A stretch of DNA of 64,000 nt from assembly GCA_001704065.1 (NCBI GenBank), contig LHBX01000039.1:20416-84415 (forward strand), in the 5' to 3' direction. The notes beneath the pieces were generated by a model, which searched no databases, had not been told where the DNA came from, and worked only from the letters and a program-made list of their open reading frames with translations. The translations under genes were made by a program, and so were the position numbers. The stretch comes from Pelagibacteraceae bacterium GOM-A1. Its GTDB lineage: Bacteria; Pseudomonadota; Alphaproteobacteria; Pelagibacterales; Pelagibacteraceae. This document shows positions 9,072 through 17,975 of the stretch, piece after piece (positions within the stretch are counted from its first letter, which is position 1; the number at the start of each line of letters is the position of its first letter).

Positions 9072-10341
9072 CTGGTTTATAAGGTCCTTCTGGTGTTACG
9101 CTTATATATTTTGCTTGATCATCTGATAATTTGGTTAATTTAGCTCCAACTTTTTCTAAATGAAGTCTAGCTACTTTCTCATCTAAATGTTTAGGTAAAA
9201 CATATACTTTTTTCTCATATTTATCTGAGTTATTCCATAATTCTATCTGAGCTGTTACTTGATTTGTAAAAGAAGCACTCATTACAAAACTTGGGTGTCC
9301 TGTTGCACATCCAAGATTAACCAATCTACCTTCTGCTAATAAAATAATTCTTTTTCCATCCGGCAATGTAATTTCATGAACTTGTGGTTTTATTTCATCC
9401 CATTTATAATTTTTAAGAGCATCTACTTGGATCTCATTATCAAAGTGACCGATATTGCAAAGAATTGCTCTATCTTTCATTTCTCTCATATGATCAGCTG
9501 TCACAATATCTTTATTACCTGTTGCAGTAACAACAATGTCAGCTTCTTTTATCATCTCATCCATTAAGACTACTTCATAACCTTCCATTGCAGCTTGGAG
9601 AGCACAAATTGGATCTGTTTCTGTGACCATAACTCTTGCACCACTTTGACGAAGGGAAGCAGCGCTTCCTTTTCCAACATCTCCAAATCCAGCTACGATA
9701 GCTACCTTACCTGACATCATCACATCAGTAGCTCTTTTGATTCCATCAACTAAGCTTTCTCTGCAACCATATAAATTATCGAACTTAGATTTTGTTACTG
9801 AGTCATTAACATTTATTGCTGGGACAAGTAAATTGCCATCACTTTCCATTTTTTTTAATGCTAAAACTCCTGTAGTTGTCTCTTCTGATAAACCTTTAAC
9901 ATCATTTAACAATTCTTTATAATCTTTGTGCATCAATGCTGTAAGATCGCCACCATCATCAAGTATCATATTTGGTTTCCAGCCATCTTTTCCTTCAATA
10001 GTTTGCTTTACACACCACCAATATTCTTCTTCTGTTTCGCCTTTCCAAGCAAATACAGGAATGCCAGCTTTTGCAATTGCTGCTGCTGCATGGTCTTGTG
10101 TCGAAAAAATATTACATGAGGACCATCTTACTTCGGCTCCTAACTCAACTAAAGTTTCTATTAAGACAGCTGTTTGTATTGTCATATGTAAACAACCAAC
10201 AATCCGAGCTCCATTTAAAGGTTTTTTACCCTTATATTCTTCTCTAAGAGCCATTAATCCTGGCATTTCAGTTTCAGCCAGTGAAATTTCTTTTCTTCCA
10301 AATTCCGCTTGGGATATATCTTTTACTTTAAAATCTTCCAT
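9055..10341 (-). CDS. ahcY: Adenosylhomocysteinase (S-adenosylhomocysteine hydrolase)
   Basis: The 428-residue enzyme splits S-adenosylhomocysteine into adenosine and homocysteine, clearing the product of SAM-dependent methylation. The NAD site is [10 protein letters not shown], the substrate region is [16 protein letters not shown] with the conserved Lys and Asp, and the protein ends in KPDAYRY, the universal C-terminus whose Lys and Tyr reach into the partner subunit. Start ATG has only 44 bases of upstream gap before the histidine kinase stop, and I see no SAH riboswitch there. Base composition of this gene is visibly less AT-rich than its neighbours, as expected for a highly conserved protein. 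Confidence 0.97.
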   Translation of the reverse strand: MEDFKVKDISQAEFGRKEISLAETEMPGLMALREEYKGKKPLNGARIVGCLHMTIQTAVLIETLVELGAEVRWSSCNIFSTQDHAAAAIAKAGIPVFAWKGETEEEYWWCVKQTIEGKDGWKPNMILDDGGDLTALMHKDYKELLNDVKGLSEETTTGVLALKKMESDGNLLVPAINVNDSVTKSKFDNLYGCRESLVDGIKRATDVMMSGKVAIVAGFGDVGKGSAASLRQSGARVMVTETDPICALQAAMEGYEVVLMDEMIKEADIVVTATGNKDIVTADHMREMKDRAILCNIGHFDNEIQVDALKNYKWDEIKPQVHEITLPDGKRIILLAEGRLVNLGCATGHPSFVMSASFTNQVTAQIELWNNSDKYEKKVYVLPKHLDEKVARLHLEKVGAKLTKLSDDQAKYISVTPEGPYKPDAYRY

Positions 10342-10385
10342 AGAAAGAGGCTTTTAACAATTTCACTTAATATATCAACAAAGAT

Positions 10386-11918
10386 TTATGCTTCTGGGAA
10401 AATTATTTCAATTCTTGCCCCTTTATCTTTATTATTAGATGCGTTGATTTCACCACCATGAATTTCAACTAAATTTTTGACAATATTTAATCCCAAACCC
10501 GAATGTTCTCCAAAGTTTTCAGGTCTATTACTATAAAATCTATTAAATATCTTATTTGTATCCTTTTCACTAAATCCAGATCCCTGATCAACTACCACTA
10601 ATTTAATTTTGTCATTCTTATCTTTTGATATTTCAACAGTAATTTCTTGATTATTTTCACTAAAAGAAATTGAGTTTTCTAGTAAGTTTGCAATAATTTG
10701 CTCAATTCTATTTTCTATCCCTAAGATACTATAATTTTTAATTCCATTAGATTTCAATTTAATTCCAATCGATTTTTTTGTTTCATAGATACTGTTAAAA
10801 TCATCAACAACAGATTGAGCAATCTCTTTTAAATTTAATTTTTGCATTTTCTCAGAGGAAATTGCAGCTTCATCTCTTAGCATTTGAGAGTAATCAGTTA
10901 TTAATCTTTCAATTCTCTCTACGTCATGTGATACTATATTAATTAATTTGTTTCTTTGAGATTTATCATTTGTTTCAGAAATTATCTCAGAGGCACTTTT
11001 TAAAGATGCCAAAGGATTTCTGATTTCATGCAAAAGATCTGTTGAATAATTTTCTGCTGTAGTAATTCTTTTATTTAATTCATTAGTCATTTCATCAAGA
11101 GAATTTGATAATTTTCCCAATTCGTCATTTCTTTTTTTTATATTTCCAATATTGGTCTTTTCCTTACTTTTGTTTTTTATAATATTTGTATATTGAACCA
11201 AATTTTTAATTGGTTTTAAGAAGTATCTATTTAATACATATGAAAAAATTAAAATTACTAATGCGACAAGCAAAGCAGTTCTAATTATAAAATTTCTTCT
11301 TTCATCTATTGCAACCTTTATTTCATTGGCATTTTCAGTAATAGCTAAATAGCCTATTGTTTTGTTTTCACTCACTACATTTTTAACAGTTACTAATAAA
11401 AATTGATCATAGTTTTCTTTAGAGTAAGTTAACGGTTTTCCATAATCTGATGAATATGAGTACTTTTTTAAATCTTCAAATATTTCTTTACTTTCAAAGC
11501 TTTTATTACTCTCTTCCAAATTCTTGTTTTGAATACTTTGATTATTTAAGTCACTCATTTCAATTATGTTTAGACTTCTTGAGAAAGCATTTGGATCTAA
11601 GTCTAATGTGTCGGTATCTCCTAATAGATTAAATTCGCTATCAAATATCTGCACTCTATCTATACTTTGAAATAAAAATTTTGTGGAAAATAGAAACTCT
11701 CTAATATCTTCAGTTGAGAAATTTATTTTTAAACGATCAATATTTTCTGTTGTATTATCAATAATTTTTATATGTGAGGCAGTTTTATTTTTAATGAGCG
11801 TAGGTTTTACCGTATTAAGATAAAATAATGTTAATACACCTATCACTAAAAAAACAATAAAGTTGATAACTAAGAATTTTTTTAAAATAGATTGATTATT
11901 AGATTTTGAAGTAGCCAT
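10386..11918 (-). CDS. chvG: Sensor histidine kinase of the ChvG type
   Basis: The 510-residue membrane kinase has one helix near residues 14-34, a periplasmic sensor region, a second helix at about 211-230, a HAMP linker, the HisKA box LLHEIRNPLAS (phospho-accepting H297), and a HATPase domain with N box NLLEN, G1 DQGSGF and G2 HSGLGLN. The layout and the pairing with the ChvI-like regulator fit the alphaproteobacterial ChvG/ExoS family, which responds to envelope or acid stress. The start codon overlaps the regulator's stop by one base. The HPr kinase and PTS genes that often follow chvG are not here; ahcY follows instead. Confidence 0.85.
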   Translation of the reverse strand: MATSKSNNQSILKKFLVINFIVFLVIGVLTLFYLNTVKPTLIKNKTASHIKIIDNTTENIDRLKINFSTEDIREFLFSTKFLFQSIDRVQIFDSEFNLLGDTDTLDLDPNAFSRSLNIIEMSDLNNQSIQNKNLEESNKSFESKEIFEDLKKYSYSSDYGKPLTYSKENYDQFLLVTVKNVVSENKTIGYLAITENANEIKVAIDERRNFIIRTALLVALVILIFSYVLNRYFLKPIKNLVQYTNIIKNKSKEKTNIGNIKKRNDELGKLSNSLDEMTNELNKRITTAENYSTDLLHEIRNPLASLKSASEIISETNDKSQRNKLINIVSHDVERIERLITDYSQMLRDEAAISSEKMQKLNLKEIAQSVVDDFNSIYETKKSIGIKLKSNGIKNYSILGIENRIEQIIANLLENSISFSENNQEITVEISKDKNDKIKLVVVDQGSGFSEKDTNKIFNRFYSNRPENFGEHSGLGLNIVKNLVEIHGGEINASNNKDKGARIEIIFPEA

Positions 11919-12616
11919 TATTTAACATTCCAACGATAACCACTACCATATCTGGTTTCTATCGCTGAAAAGTTATTATCTACTTTTTTAAACTTTTTTC
12001 TAATCCTTTTTACATGACTGTCTATTGTTCTATCTTCAATATCTGTGTCTTCTCTGTAAGCAACATCCATTAATTGAGATCTTTCTTTAATAATTCCAGG
12101 TCTTTTTGCTAATTCCTTTACAATTAAGAATTCTGTTGTTGTTAACTTATCTGGTAATTGCTTGCCATCCCATTCACACTCTAGCTGTGAAGGGTCAAGT
12201 TTCAATTTTCCATGTGAAATTATATTTCTATTATCCTCTAAATTATTTTCTTTTTTTCTAAGTTGGACACGAATTCTTTCAATAAGAACTTTAGTTGAAA
12301 AACCACCTGATTTTTTTACAAAATCATCAGCCCCTAGTTTTAGTCCTAATAGCTCATCCACCTCTTCATCTTTCGAAGTTAAAAAGATAACAGGCATAGA
12401 TGTTTTTTTTCTCAATTTTTTTAACAATTCTTCTCCATCCATTCTTGGCATTTTAATATCTATAACTGCAAGGTCTGGGGGATTTCTTGACAAACCTATT
12501 AAGGCACTTTCTCCATCCAAATAAGTTTGAATATTAAAACCCTCTTTCTCTAGAGCAATACTTAAACTAGTTAATATATTTCTATCATCATCAACAAGGG
12601 CAATTGTTTGTTTCAT
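11918..12616 (-). CDS. chvI: OmpR-family response regulator of the ChvI type
   Basis: The 232-residue regulator has an N-terminal receiver domain with acidic residues DDD at positions 9-11, phospho-acceptor D53 in VIDIKMPRMDG, the T/S in FLTSKDE and the lysine in DDFVKKSGG, then a winged-helix DNA-binding domain ending in ETRYGSGYRW. The KKSGGFS sequence after the conserved lysine is typical of ChvI rather than of PhoB. It is the first gene of the pair with chvG and should be phosphorylated by it. A 51-base gap separates it from the end of polA. Confidence 0.88.
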   Translation of the reverse strand: MKQTIALVDDDRNILTSLSIALEKEGFNIQTYLDGESALIGLSRNPPDLAVIDIKMPRMDGEELLKKLRKKTSMPVIFLTSKDEEVDELLGLKLGADDFVKKSGGFSTKVLIERIRVQLRKKENNLEDNRNIISHGKLKLDPSQLECEWDGKQLPDKLTTTEFLIVKELAKRPGIIKERSQLMDVAYREDTDIEDRTIDSHVKRIRKKFKKVDNNFSAIETRYGSGYRWNVK

Positions 12617-12667
12617 GTTTAACTATAAAAATACTAAAATGTTTAAAATTGGGCAATTAAATGTTTA

Positions 12668-15433
12668 TTAATGAAGCTCTCCCCAGTTATCACCTATGTT
12701 TACATCTACCGATAATGGTATTGAAAATGAATGCAAATCACTATCTTTCACACTTGTCATAATATCTTTAATCTTTTTAGAAGCAGATTTAGTACCATTA
12801 TCAATTACTTCAAAAATCAATTCATCGTGAATTTGAAGCAACATATTAAATTCATTTGTTTTTTTAGTATCAAGCTCATCGTTGATTCTAATCATGGCAA
12901 GTCGCATTATTTCTGATGCAGATCCTTGGATAGGTGCATTTATAGCTGCCCTTTCTTGAAAATTTCTAACATTAAAATTTTTGTCGTTGATTCCTGGAAT
13001 ATGAGTTTTTCGACCAAAAATATTTCTTACATATCCACTTTTTCTACAGAATTTAATTGTGTCATTCATGTATTCTTTAATTTCTGGAAATTTAATAAAA
13101 TATGAATTTAGAAATTCTTCGGCTTCATTGTTTGATACACCAATTTGTTTGGCCAAACCATATTGAGATATTCCATAAATTATTCCAAAATTAATAGCTT
13201 TCGCTTTTCTCCTCATATCAGCATCAATTTTTTTTATGTCTGCACCAAAAACCTGGCTAGCGGTTAATGAGTGGATATCCTCATTATTTTTAAAAGCTTT
13301 TTTTAGTTCTTTTACATCAGCTAGATCAGCCAAAATTCTCATTTCGATCTGATTATAGTCTGCTGATATAAGTTTTTTATTTTTTTCTGATATGAAGGCT
13401 TTACGAATATCTTTGCCCTCCTCAGTTTTAATAGGAATATTTTGTAAATTTGGATCACTAGATGCAAGTCTACCTGTTGTAGTTGCTGCTAACAGAAAAG
13501 ATGTATGCACTCTTTTTGTATTGGGATTTAAATGCTCAGGCAAAGAATCTGAATATGTATTTTTCAATTTACTAGATTGCCTCCATTCTAAAACCAATTT
13601 AGGAAATTCATTCCCTTTGTAAGCTAAATCCTCTAGAACTGCTGCACCAGTTGCAAAACTCCCTTTTTTAGTCTTTTTTAGCGATGCAATTTTGAGGTCA
13701 TTATACATTATTTCACCCAACTGTTTAGTCGATGCAATATTAAATTTTTTTTTTGAAATTTTAAAAATTTGTTTTTCTAAATCTTGAAGTTTTTTTTCAA
13801 ACTTAACAGATAATTTTTTAAGAAAATTATTATCCAATTTTATGCCATTGATTTCCATTGATGCTAAAATTTTAATTAAAGGTTTTTCGAAAATTTCATA
13901 AATATTTAGTAATTTTTCTGATTTAAGCGATTTCAAGAATATTTTATATAAACGGTAAGTTATATCAGCATCTTCTGCCGCATAATCTTTTGCAATATTT
14001 AACTCTACTTGACTGAATTTAATTTCTTTTTTTCCAGATCCAACAAGATCTTTATATTTAATTGTTTTGTGACCAAGATGAATATCTGAAAGGGTATCCA
14101 TATTATGTCTATTTTTCCCAGCATCTAAAACGTATGACATCAACATTGTATCTTCCATGCTTTGAATATCTATATCCCTTTTGCGAAATATTATGTAATC
14201 GAATTTAATATTTTGCCCAATTTTTTTTAAACTTTTATCCTCTAAATATGGTTTTATAATTCTCAAAACATCTTTCTCATTTAGATTATTTTTATCAATA
14301 TGACCTGTTGGAATGTAACAAGCTTTACCTATTTTGCTAGAAATTGAGATACCAACTAAATTTGCCTGATGTGGGTCAAGAGAATCTGTTTCAGTATCAA
14401 TAGAAAATTCTCCAGCTTCTTCAGCTTCTTGCATCCAATCTTTTATTTCAGATAAATTTTTTATCAAAACATATTTATCTTTTGATATTTTAGATGTTTC
14501 TTTTTTGACTTCTACCTCATCACTAAATTTGGATTGACCATACGTCGAAATTGCTGAACTCAATAACCTATTAAATTCCATTTCTCTCAAAAAATTGTAT
14601 AACTTGTCTACGTCTACTTTTTTTAGAACAAAGTCAGTTAATTTGTCTTTCACTGGAACATCATTTTTTAATGTGACCAGTTTTTTACTTACCAGAGCCT
14701 TATCTTTATTTTCTAAAAGTGTTTCTCTTCTTTTATTCTGTTTTATTTTATTTGCGTTTTTGAGAAGGTTTTCTAAATTTCCATATTCCTTAATTAATTC
14801 TGCTGCTGTTTTTACACCAATACCTGGAACACCAGGTACATTGTCTGTACTATCCCCTGCTAGTGATTGAACATCAATTACTTTATCCGGACCAACCCCA
14901 AATTTATTGATTACATCGTCATTAGATATAAATTTATTCTTCATTGGATCATATATACGAACCTTTTTTTTGAAAAGTTGCATTAAATCTTTGTCAGATG
15001 ATACAATTGTAACCTTTGCACCTTTGTCTAATATTTGCTCTACATAGGTGGCTATCAAATCATCAGCCTCGTAATTTAACATTTCTATAGAGGGTAAATT
15101 GAATGCTAATACTGACTTTCTAATATAATCGAATTGTGGAATTAGATCATCGGGAGCATCAGACCTATTTCCTTTATAATCTGAATATATTTCGTTTCGA
15201 AAATTCTTTCTTGCAGAGTCAAAGATCACTGCAAAATGAGTAGGTTTTTCTAAATTTTCGCTCGATTTAGAGTCCTCTAATAATTTAAACAGCATGTTAC
15301 AAAATCCACTTACTGCTCCTACTGGCAAACCATCACTTTTTCGTGTTAATGGTGGCAATGCATAATAGGCTCTAAATATGTATCCGGACCCATCAATAAG
15401 ATAGAAATGATCTGTTTTTTTAATTTTACCCAT
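12668..15433 (-). CDS. polA: DNA polymerase I
   Basis: The 921-residue enzyme fills gaps and removes RNA primers. The N-terminal 5' nuclease begins with LIDGSGYIFRAYYALPPL. The 3'-5' exonuclease appears active by motif: DTETDSLD (Exo I), NIKFDYIIF (Exo II) and YAAEDADITY (Exo III). The polymerase motifs are DYNQIEMRIL (A), RRKAKAINFGIIYG (B) and QIHDELIFEV (C). So all three activities are retained, unlike in some relatives that lose the proofreading residues. Length is normal for alphaproteobacteria. It has its own strong promoter (see separate entry) and is divergent from bioY. Confidence 0.97.
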   Translation of the reverse strand: MGKIKKTDHFYLIDGSGYIFRAYYALPPLTRKSDGLPVGAVSGFCNMLFKLLEDSKSSENLEKPTHFAVIFDSARKNFRNEIYSDYKGNRSDAPDDLIPQFDYIRKSVLAFNLPSIEMLNYEADDLIATYVEQILDKGAKVTIVSSDKDLMQLFKKKVRIYDPMKNKFISNDDVINKFGVGPDKVIDVQSLAGDSTDNVPGVPGIGVKTAAELIKEYGNLENLLKNANKIKQNKRRETLLENKDKALVSKKLVTLKNDVPVKDKLTDFVLKKVDVDKLYNFLREMEFNRLLSSAISTYGQSKFSDEVEVKKETSKISKDKYVLIKNLSEIKDWMQEAEEAGEFSIDTETDSLDPHQANLVGISISSKIGKACYIPTGHIDKNNLNEKDVLRIIKPYLEDKSLKKIGQNIKFDYIIFRKRDIDIQSMEDTMLMSYVLDAGKNRHNMDTLSDIHLGHKTIKYKDLVGSGKKEIKFSQVELNIAKDYAAEDADITYRLYKIFLKSLKSEKLLNIYEIFEKPLIKILASMEINGIKLDNNFLKKLSVKFEKKLQDLEKQIFKISKKKFNIASTKQLGEIMYNDLKIASLKKTKKGSFATGAAVLEDLAYKGNEFPKLVLEWRQSSKLKNTYSDSLPEHLNPNTKRVHTSFLLAATTTGRLASSDPNLQNIPIKTEEGKDIRKAFISEKNKKLISADYNQIEMRILADLADVKELKKAFKNNEDIHSLTASQVFGADIKKIDADMRRKAKAINFGIIYGISQYGLAKQIGVSNNEAEEFLNSYFIKFPEIKEYMNDTIKFCRKSGYVRNIFGRKTHIPGINDKNFNVRNFQERAAINAPIQGSASEIMRLAMIRINDELDTKKTNEFNMLLQIHDELIFEVIDNGTKSASKKIKDIMTSVKDSDLHSFSIPLSVDVNIGDNWGELH

Positions 15434-15458
15434 AATTTAATTTATAATAAATTGAAGT

Positions 15459-15487
15459 ATTATAGTAAGAATAAAACATCCTGTTAA
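15459..15487 (-). promoter_or_regulatory. Sigma70-type promoter of polA
   Basis: Read on the minus strand, TTAACA (15487-15482) is followed after 17 bases by a perfect TATAAT (15464-15459). The -10 lies about 25 bases before the polA ATG, giving a short leader. Five of six and six of six consensus bases with ideal spacing make this the best promoter match I found in the window, though AT-rich DNA gives chance matches. Confidence 0.65.
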
Positions 15488-15533
15488 TAAATATTAGTGG
15501 ATTAAACTTTATTAAAATAGTAATTTAAAGATA

Positions 15534-16085
15534 ATGGAATTAGTAAATTCAATTTCTAATAATAAAATAATTAAAATCATAATATTTGCATTAATAGGTT
15601 CTATTTTATTGACAATATCTGCAAAAATTAAAATACCTTTTTATCCAGTTCCTATGACTATGCAAACATTTATAGTTCTGTTTTTAGGAATTTCCTTTGG
15701 ATACAAAGTCGGGGTACTTTCGGTAGTTTTTTATTTGATAGAAGGAATAATGGGATTACCGGTATTTTCTAACTCACCAGAGAAAGGAATAGGATTAGCT
15801 TATTTTGTTGGTCCCACGATGGGATATTTAATAGGTTTTATATTTGCATGTCTGATAGCAGGCATATTTACATACGATAAAAACCATTTATTAAATTTTT
15901 TAAAAATTATAATTGCAACATCAATAATATATATTTTGGGTATTTTATGGCTTGGAAATTTAATCGGTTGGGATAAACCAATATTAGAATTTGGTGTTTA
16001 CCCATTTCTTTATGCTGAATTATTTAAGATATTATTACTAACAGCTTTAGTTAATAAAATTATTAAATTTAGAAAATATATTTAA
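15534..16085 (+). CDS. bioY: Biotin transporter S component BioY
   Basis: The 183-residue membrane protein has about six helices and BioY signatures: AKIKIPFYPVPMTMQTFIVL near the first two helices and the GLPVF / GPTMGYLIGF segments later. BioY is the substrate-binding part of an ECF transporter and can act with the shared EcfAA'T module or alone. No bioM/bioN or biotin biosynthesis genes are in the window, so this suggests uptake of biotin from seawater. I see no BirA or BioR operator in the 100-base gap upstream. It converges on the regulator gene with 2 bases between the stops. Confidence 0.88.
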   Translation: MELVNSISNNKIIKIIIFALIGSILLTISAKIKIPFYPVPMTMQTFIVLFLGISFGYKVGVLSVVFYLIEGIMGLPVFSNSPEKGIGLAYFVGPTMGYLIGFIFACLIAGIFTYDKNHLLNFLKIIIATSIIYILGILWLGNLIGWDKPILEFGVYPFLYAELFKILLLTALVNKIIKFRKYI

Positions 16086-16087
16086 AA

Positions 16088-16651
16088 TTACCTTGGAGAT
16101 CTTTTTGATAGAATTCTTTGAAGTGTTCTTCTATGCATTTTAAGTCTTCTTGCAGTCTCAGATACATTTCTGTTACATAATTCAAAAACTCTGTGAATAT
16201 GTTCCCATTTAACTCTATCAGCAGACATTGGATTTTCTGGTGGAGCAGCTTTTTTATTTGGATCAGCTAAAAGTGCTTTTTCTACATCATCTGCATCTGC
16301 TGGTTTAGCTAAATAGTCTATTGCACCTTCTTTAATGGCTGCTACCGCGGTTGGTATATTTCCATAACCAGTAAGCATCACTATTCTGCTCTCTGAGTTA
16401 TTTTTCTGGATTTCTTTTACAACTTCTAGTCCGTTTCCATCGTTTAGTCTCAAGTCAACAACTGCAAAAGCAGGTTTTTTTGATTTCACAGACTCAATTC
16501 CAATTTTTACACCCTCTGCTTGTGAAACAGAAAAACCCTTTTTCTCCATTGCTCGAGCTAGTCTTTCTCTAAAAGGGTTATCATCATCTACTATAAGTAG
16601 AGATTTATCCTCAAATTCTGTTATTTTTTTTAATACTTCTGCTTCTGGCAT
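16088..16651 (-). CDS. RegA/ActR/PrrA-type redox response regulator
   Basis: The 187-residue protein has a receiver domain with DDDNPFRERL at the N-terminus and phospho-acceptor D66 in VVDLRLNDGNGL, a short linker with several prolines (PPENPM), and a C-terminal Fis-type helix-turn-helix (SETARRLKMHRRTLQRIL). This matches the RegA/ActR/PrrA family, which in other alphaproteobacteria switches energy and carbon metabolism with redox state. The partner sensor kinase RegB is not adjacent, so it is an orphan in this window. An AAGG ribosome site precedes the ATG. Confidence 0.88.
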   Translation of the reverse strand: MPEAEVLKKITEFEDKSLLIVDDDNPFRERLARAMEKKGFSVSQAEGVKIGIESVKSKKPAFAVVDLRLNDGNGLEVVKEIQKNNSESRIVMLTGYGNIPTAVAAIKEGAIDYLAKPADADDVEKALLADPNKKAAPPENPMSADRVKWEHIHRVFELCNRNVSETARRLKMHRRTLQRILSKRSPR

Positions 16652-16719
16652 GGACCTTATATGGAAACATTCTAAATTATTTCAAGGGTACATTTTTACT
16701 TTACATTGGCTCATTTTCT

Positions 16720-16772
16720 GCATAAATGCTCGTTTTATATAAACTTGCATAGCAGTTATGCCGGTTTTTTTT
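16720..16772 (+). promoter_or_regulatory. Possible attenuator-like leader of the polyamine operon
   Basis: A hairpin GCATA-gcagt-TATGC (16747-16761) is followed three bases later by eight T residues (16765-16772), like an intrinsic terminator with a short stem. Upstream, GCATAAATGC (16720-16729) is self-complementary and its GCATAA can pair instead with TTATGC (16756-16761) of the terminator hairpin. Two mutually exclusive structures before the decarboxylase gene would suit attenuation. The stems are only 4-6 base pairs, so this may be chance. Confidence 0.35.
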
Positions 16773-16796
16773 GTTAAATTTTTTTTGGAGCTTTAA

Positions 16797-17975
16797 ATGC
16801 AAAAATTTAAATCAGTTGATAAATTAGTAAACCAACTGAAACCAACAGAACCTGTTTATTGTATTAGAAGAGATTCTATAAACATAGCTTCTAAATTTTT
16901 TCAGAATAAATTTCCTGGTAAAATCCTATATGCAGTTAAAACTAACCCGCATCCATTAGTATTAAAAACTATCGTGGAAAGCGGAATTAATGATTTTGAT
17001 ATCGCTTCAATTAAAGAAGTTGAGGCAATTAGAAGTATTAGCCCAGATGCAAAATGCTCATACATGCATACTGTAAAAAGCAAGGAAAGTATAAACGAAG
17101 CATATTTCAAATATAATATTAAGACTTTTTCAATAGATACAAAAGATGAATTAATAAAGATTCTAAATAGTACTAATCAAGCTAAGGATTTAGACTTATT
17201 TGTGAGAGTTGCTGTTTCTAATGAACACGCAGAGATAGATTTATCTAAAAAATTTGGCGCACAAACTTCTGAAGCAATTGGGCTTTATAGATTAACAAAA
17301 CAGTATGCAAAAAAAATAGGATTAAGTTTTCATGTGGGTTCGCAATGTATGCATCCAATATCCTATTCAAAAGGGATTAATGAAATTAAATATATAATAA
17401 AAAAAACAAAAATAGTTCCGGATGTTATAAATATAGGTGGAGGATTTCCAACAATCTATCCTGACTTAGTTCCTCAATCATTAGACTCTTATTTTGAGGA
17501 AATAAAAAATTCATTAAATAAATTAAAATTAGAAAAAAAACCAGAAATTATATGTGAGCCAGGTCGAGCAATTGTTGCAGAAAGTGGTTCGACAATTGTG
17601 AGAGTAAACTTAAGAAAAAAACAAAAGTTATATATTAATGATGGAACATACGGAACTTTATTTGATGCTGGTGTGCCTAATATAGTTTATCCATCAAGGA
17701 TAATTACAAGTGGAAGAATTATATCAAAAAAATTGACTTCATTTGATTTTTATGGACCAACATGTGATAGCATGGATTATATGAAGGGACCTTTTATTCT
17801 GCCTAATAATATTAAAGAAGGTGATTACATTGAATTAGGTCAATTAGGAGCATACGGATTGACATTTAGAACTCAATTTAATGGATATTATTCCGATAGT
17901 ATTTACGAAGTTTGTGATGATCCAATAATGACGATGTATGACAAAGAAACAAATAAAGAGTTTCTTGTTGCATAA
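16797..17975 (+). CDS. PLP-dependent amino acid decarboxylase, ornithine decarboxylase family (fold III)
   Basis: The 392-residue protein is an alanine-racemase-fold decarboxylase of the ODC type. The PLP lysine is K48 in YAVKTNPHP, the phosphate-binding glycine loop is GGGFPTIYP, the EPGRAIVAE motif follows, and FYGPTCDSMD (Cys near 323) is the active-site segment from the neighbouring subunit. Family knowledge points to ornithine (or lysine) to putrescine (or cadaverine), but some members of this fold act on arginine and the specificity helix cannot be read reliably by eye. GGAG six bases before the ATG is a good ribosome site. First gene of a four-gene polyamine operon. Confidence 0.88.
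   Translation: MQKFKSVDKLVNQLKPTEPVYCIRRDSINIASKFFQNKFPGKILYAVKTNPHPLVLKTIVESGINDFDIASIKEVEAIRSISPDAKCSYMHTVKSKESINEAYFKYNIKTFSIDTKDELIKILNSTNQAKDLDLFVRVAVSNEHAEIDLSKKFGAQTSEAIGLYRLTKQYAKKIGLSFHVGSQCMHPISYSKGINEIKYIIKKTKIVPDVINIGGGFPTIYPDLVPQSLDSYFEEIKNSLNKLKLEKKPEIICEPGRAIVAESGSTIVRVNLRKKQKLYINDGTYGTLFDAGVPNIVYPSRIITSGRIISKKLTSFDFYGPTCDSMDYMKGPFILPNNIKEGDYIELGQLGAYGLTFRTQFNGYYSDSIYEVCDDPIMTMYDKETNKEFLVA

Noticed and set aside
9926..10357. A 143-codon plus-strand frame opposite ahcY, and similar ones opposite chvI (12162-12524) and mmsA (56156-56572).
   Set aside because: All mirror conserved genes and show no family motif; long antisense frames are expected where the sense gene is less AT-rich.
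15434..15533. Search for a biotin-repressor operator or riboswitch before bioY.
   Set aside because: No inverted repeat resembling BirA or BioR sites and no structured RNA are visible; only the polA promoter is convincing.
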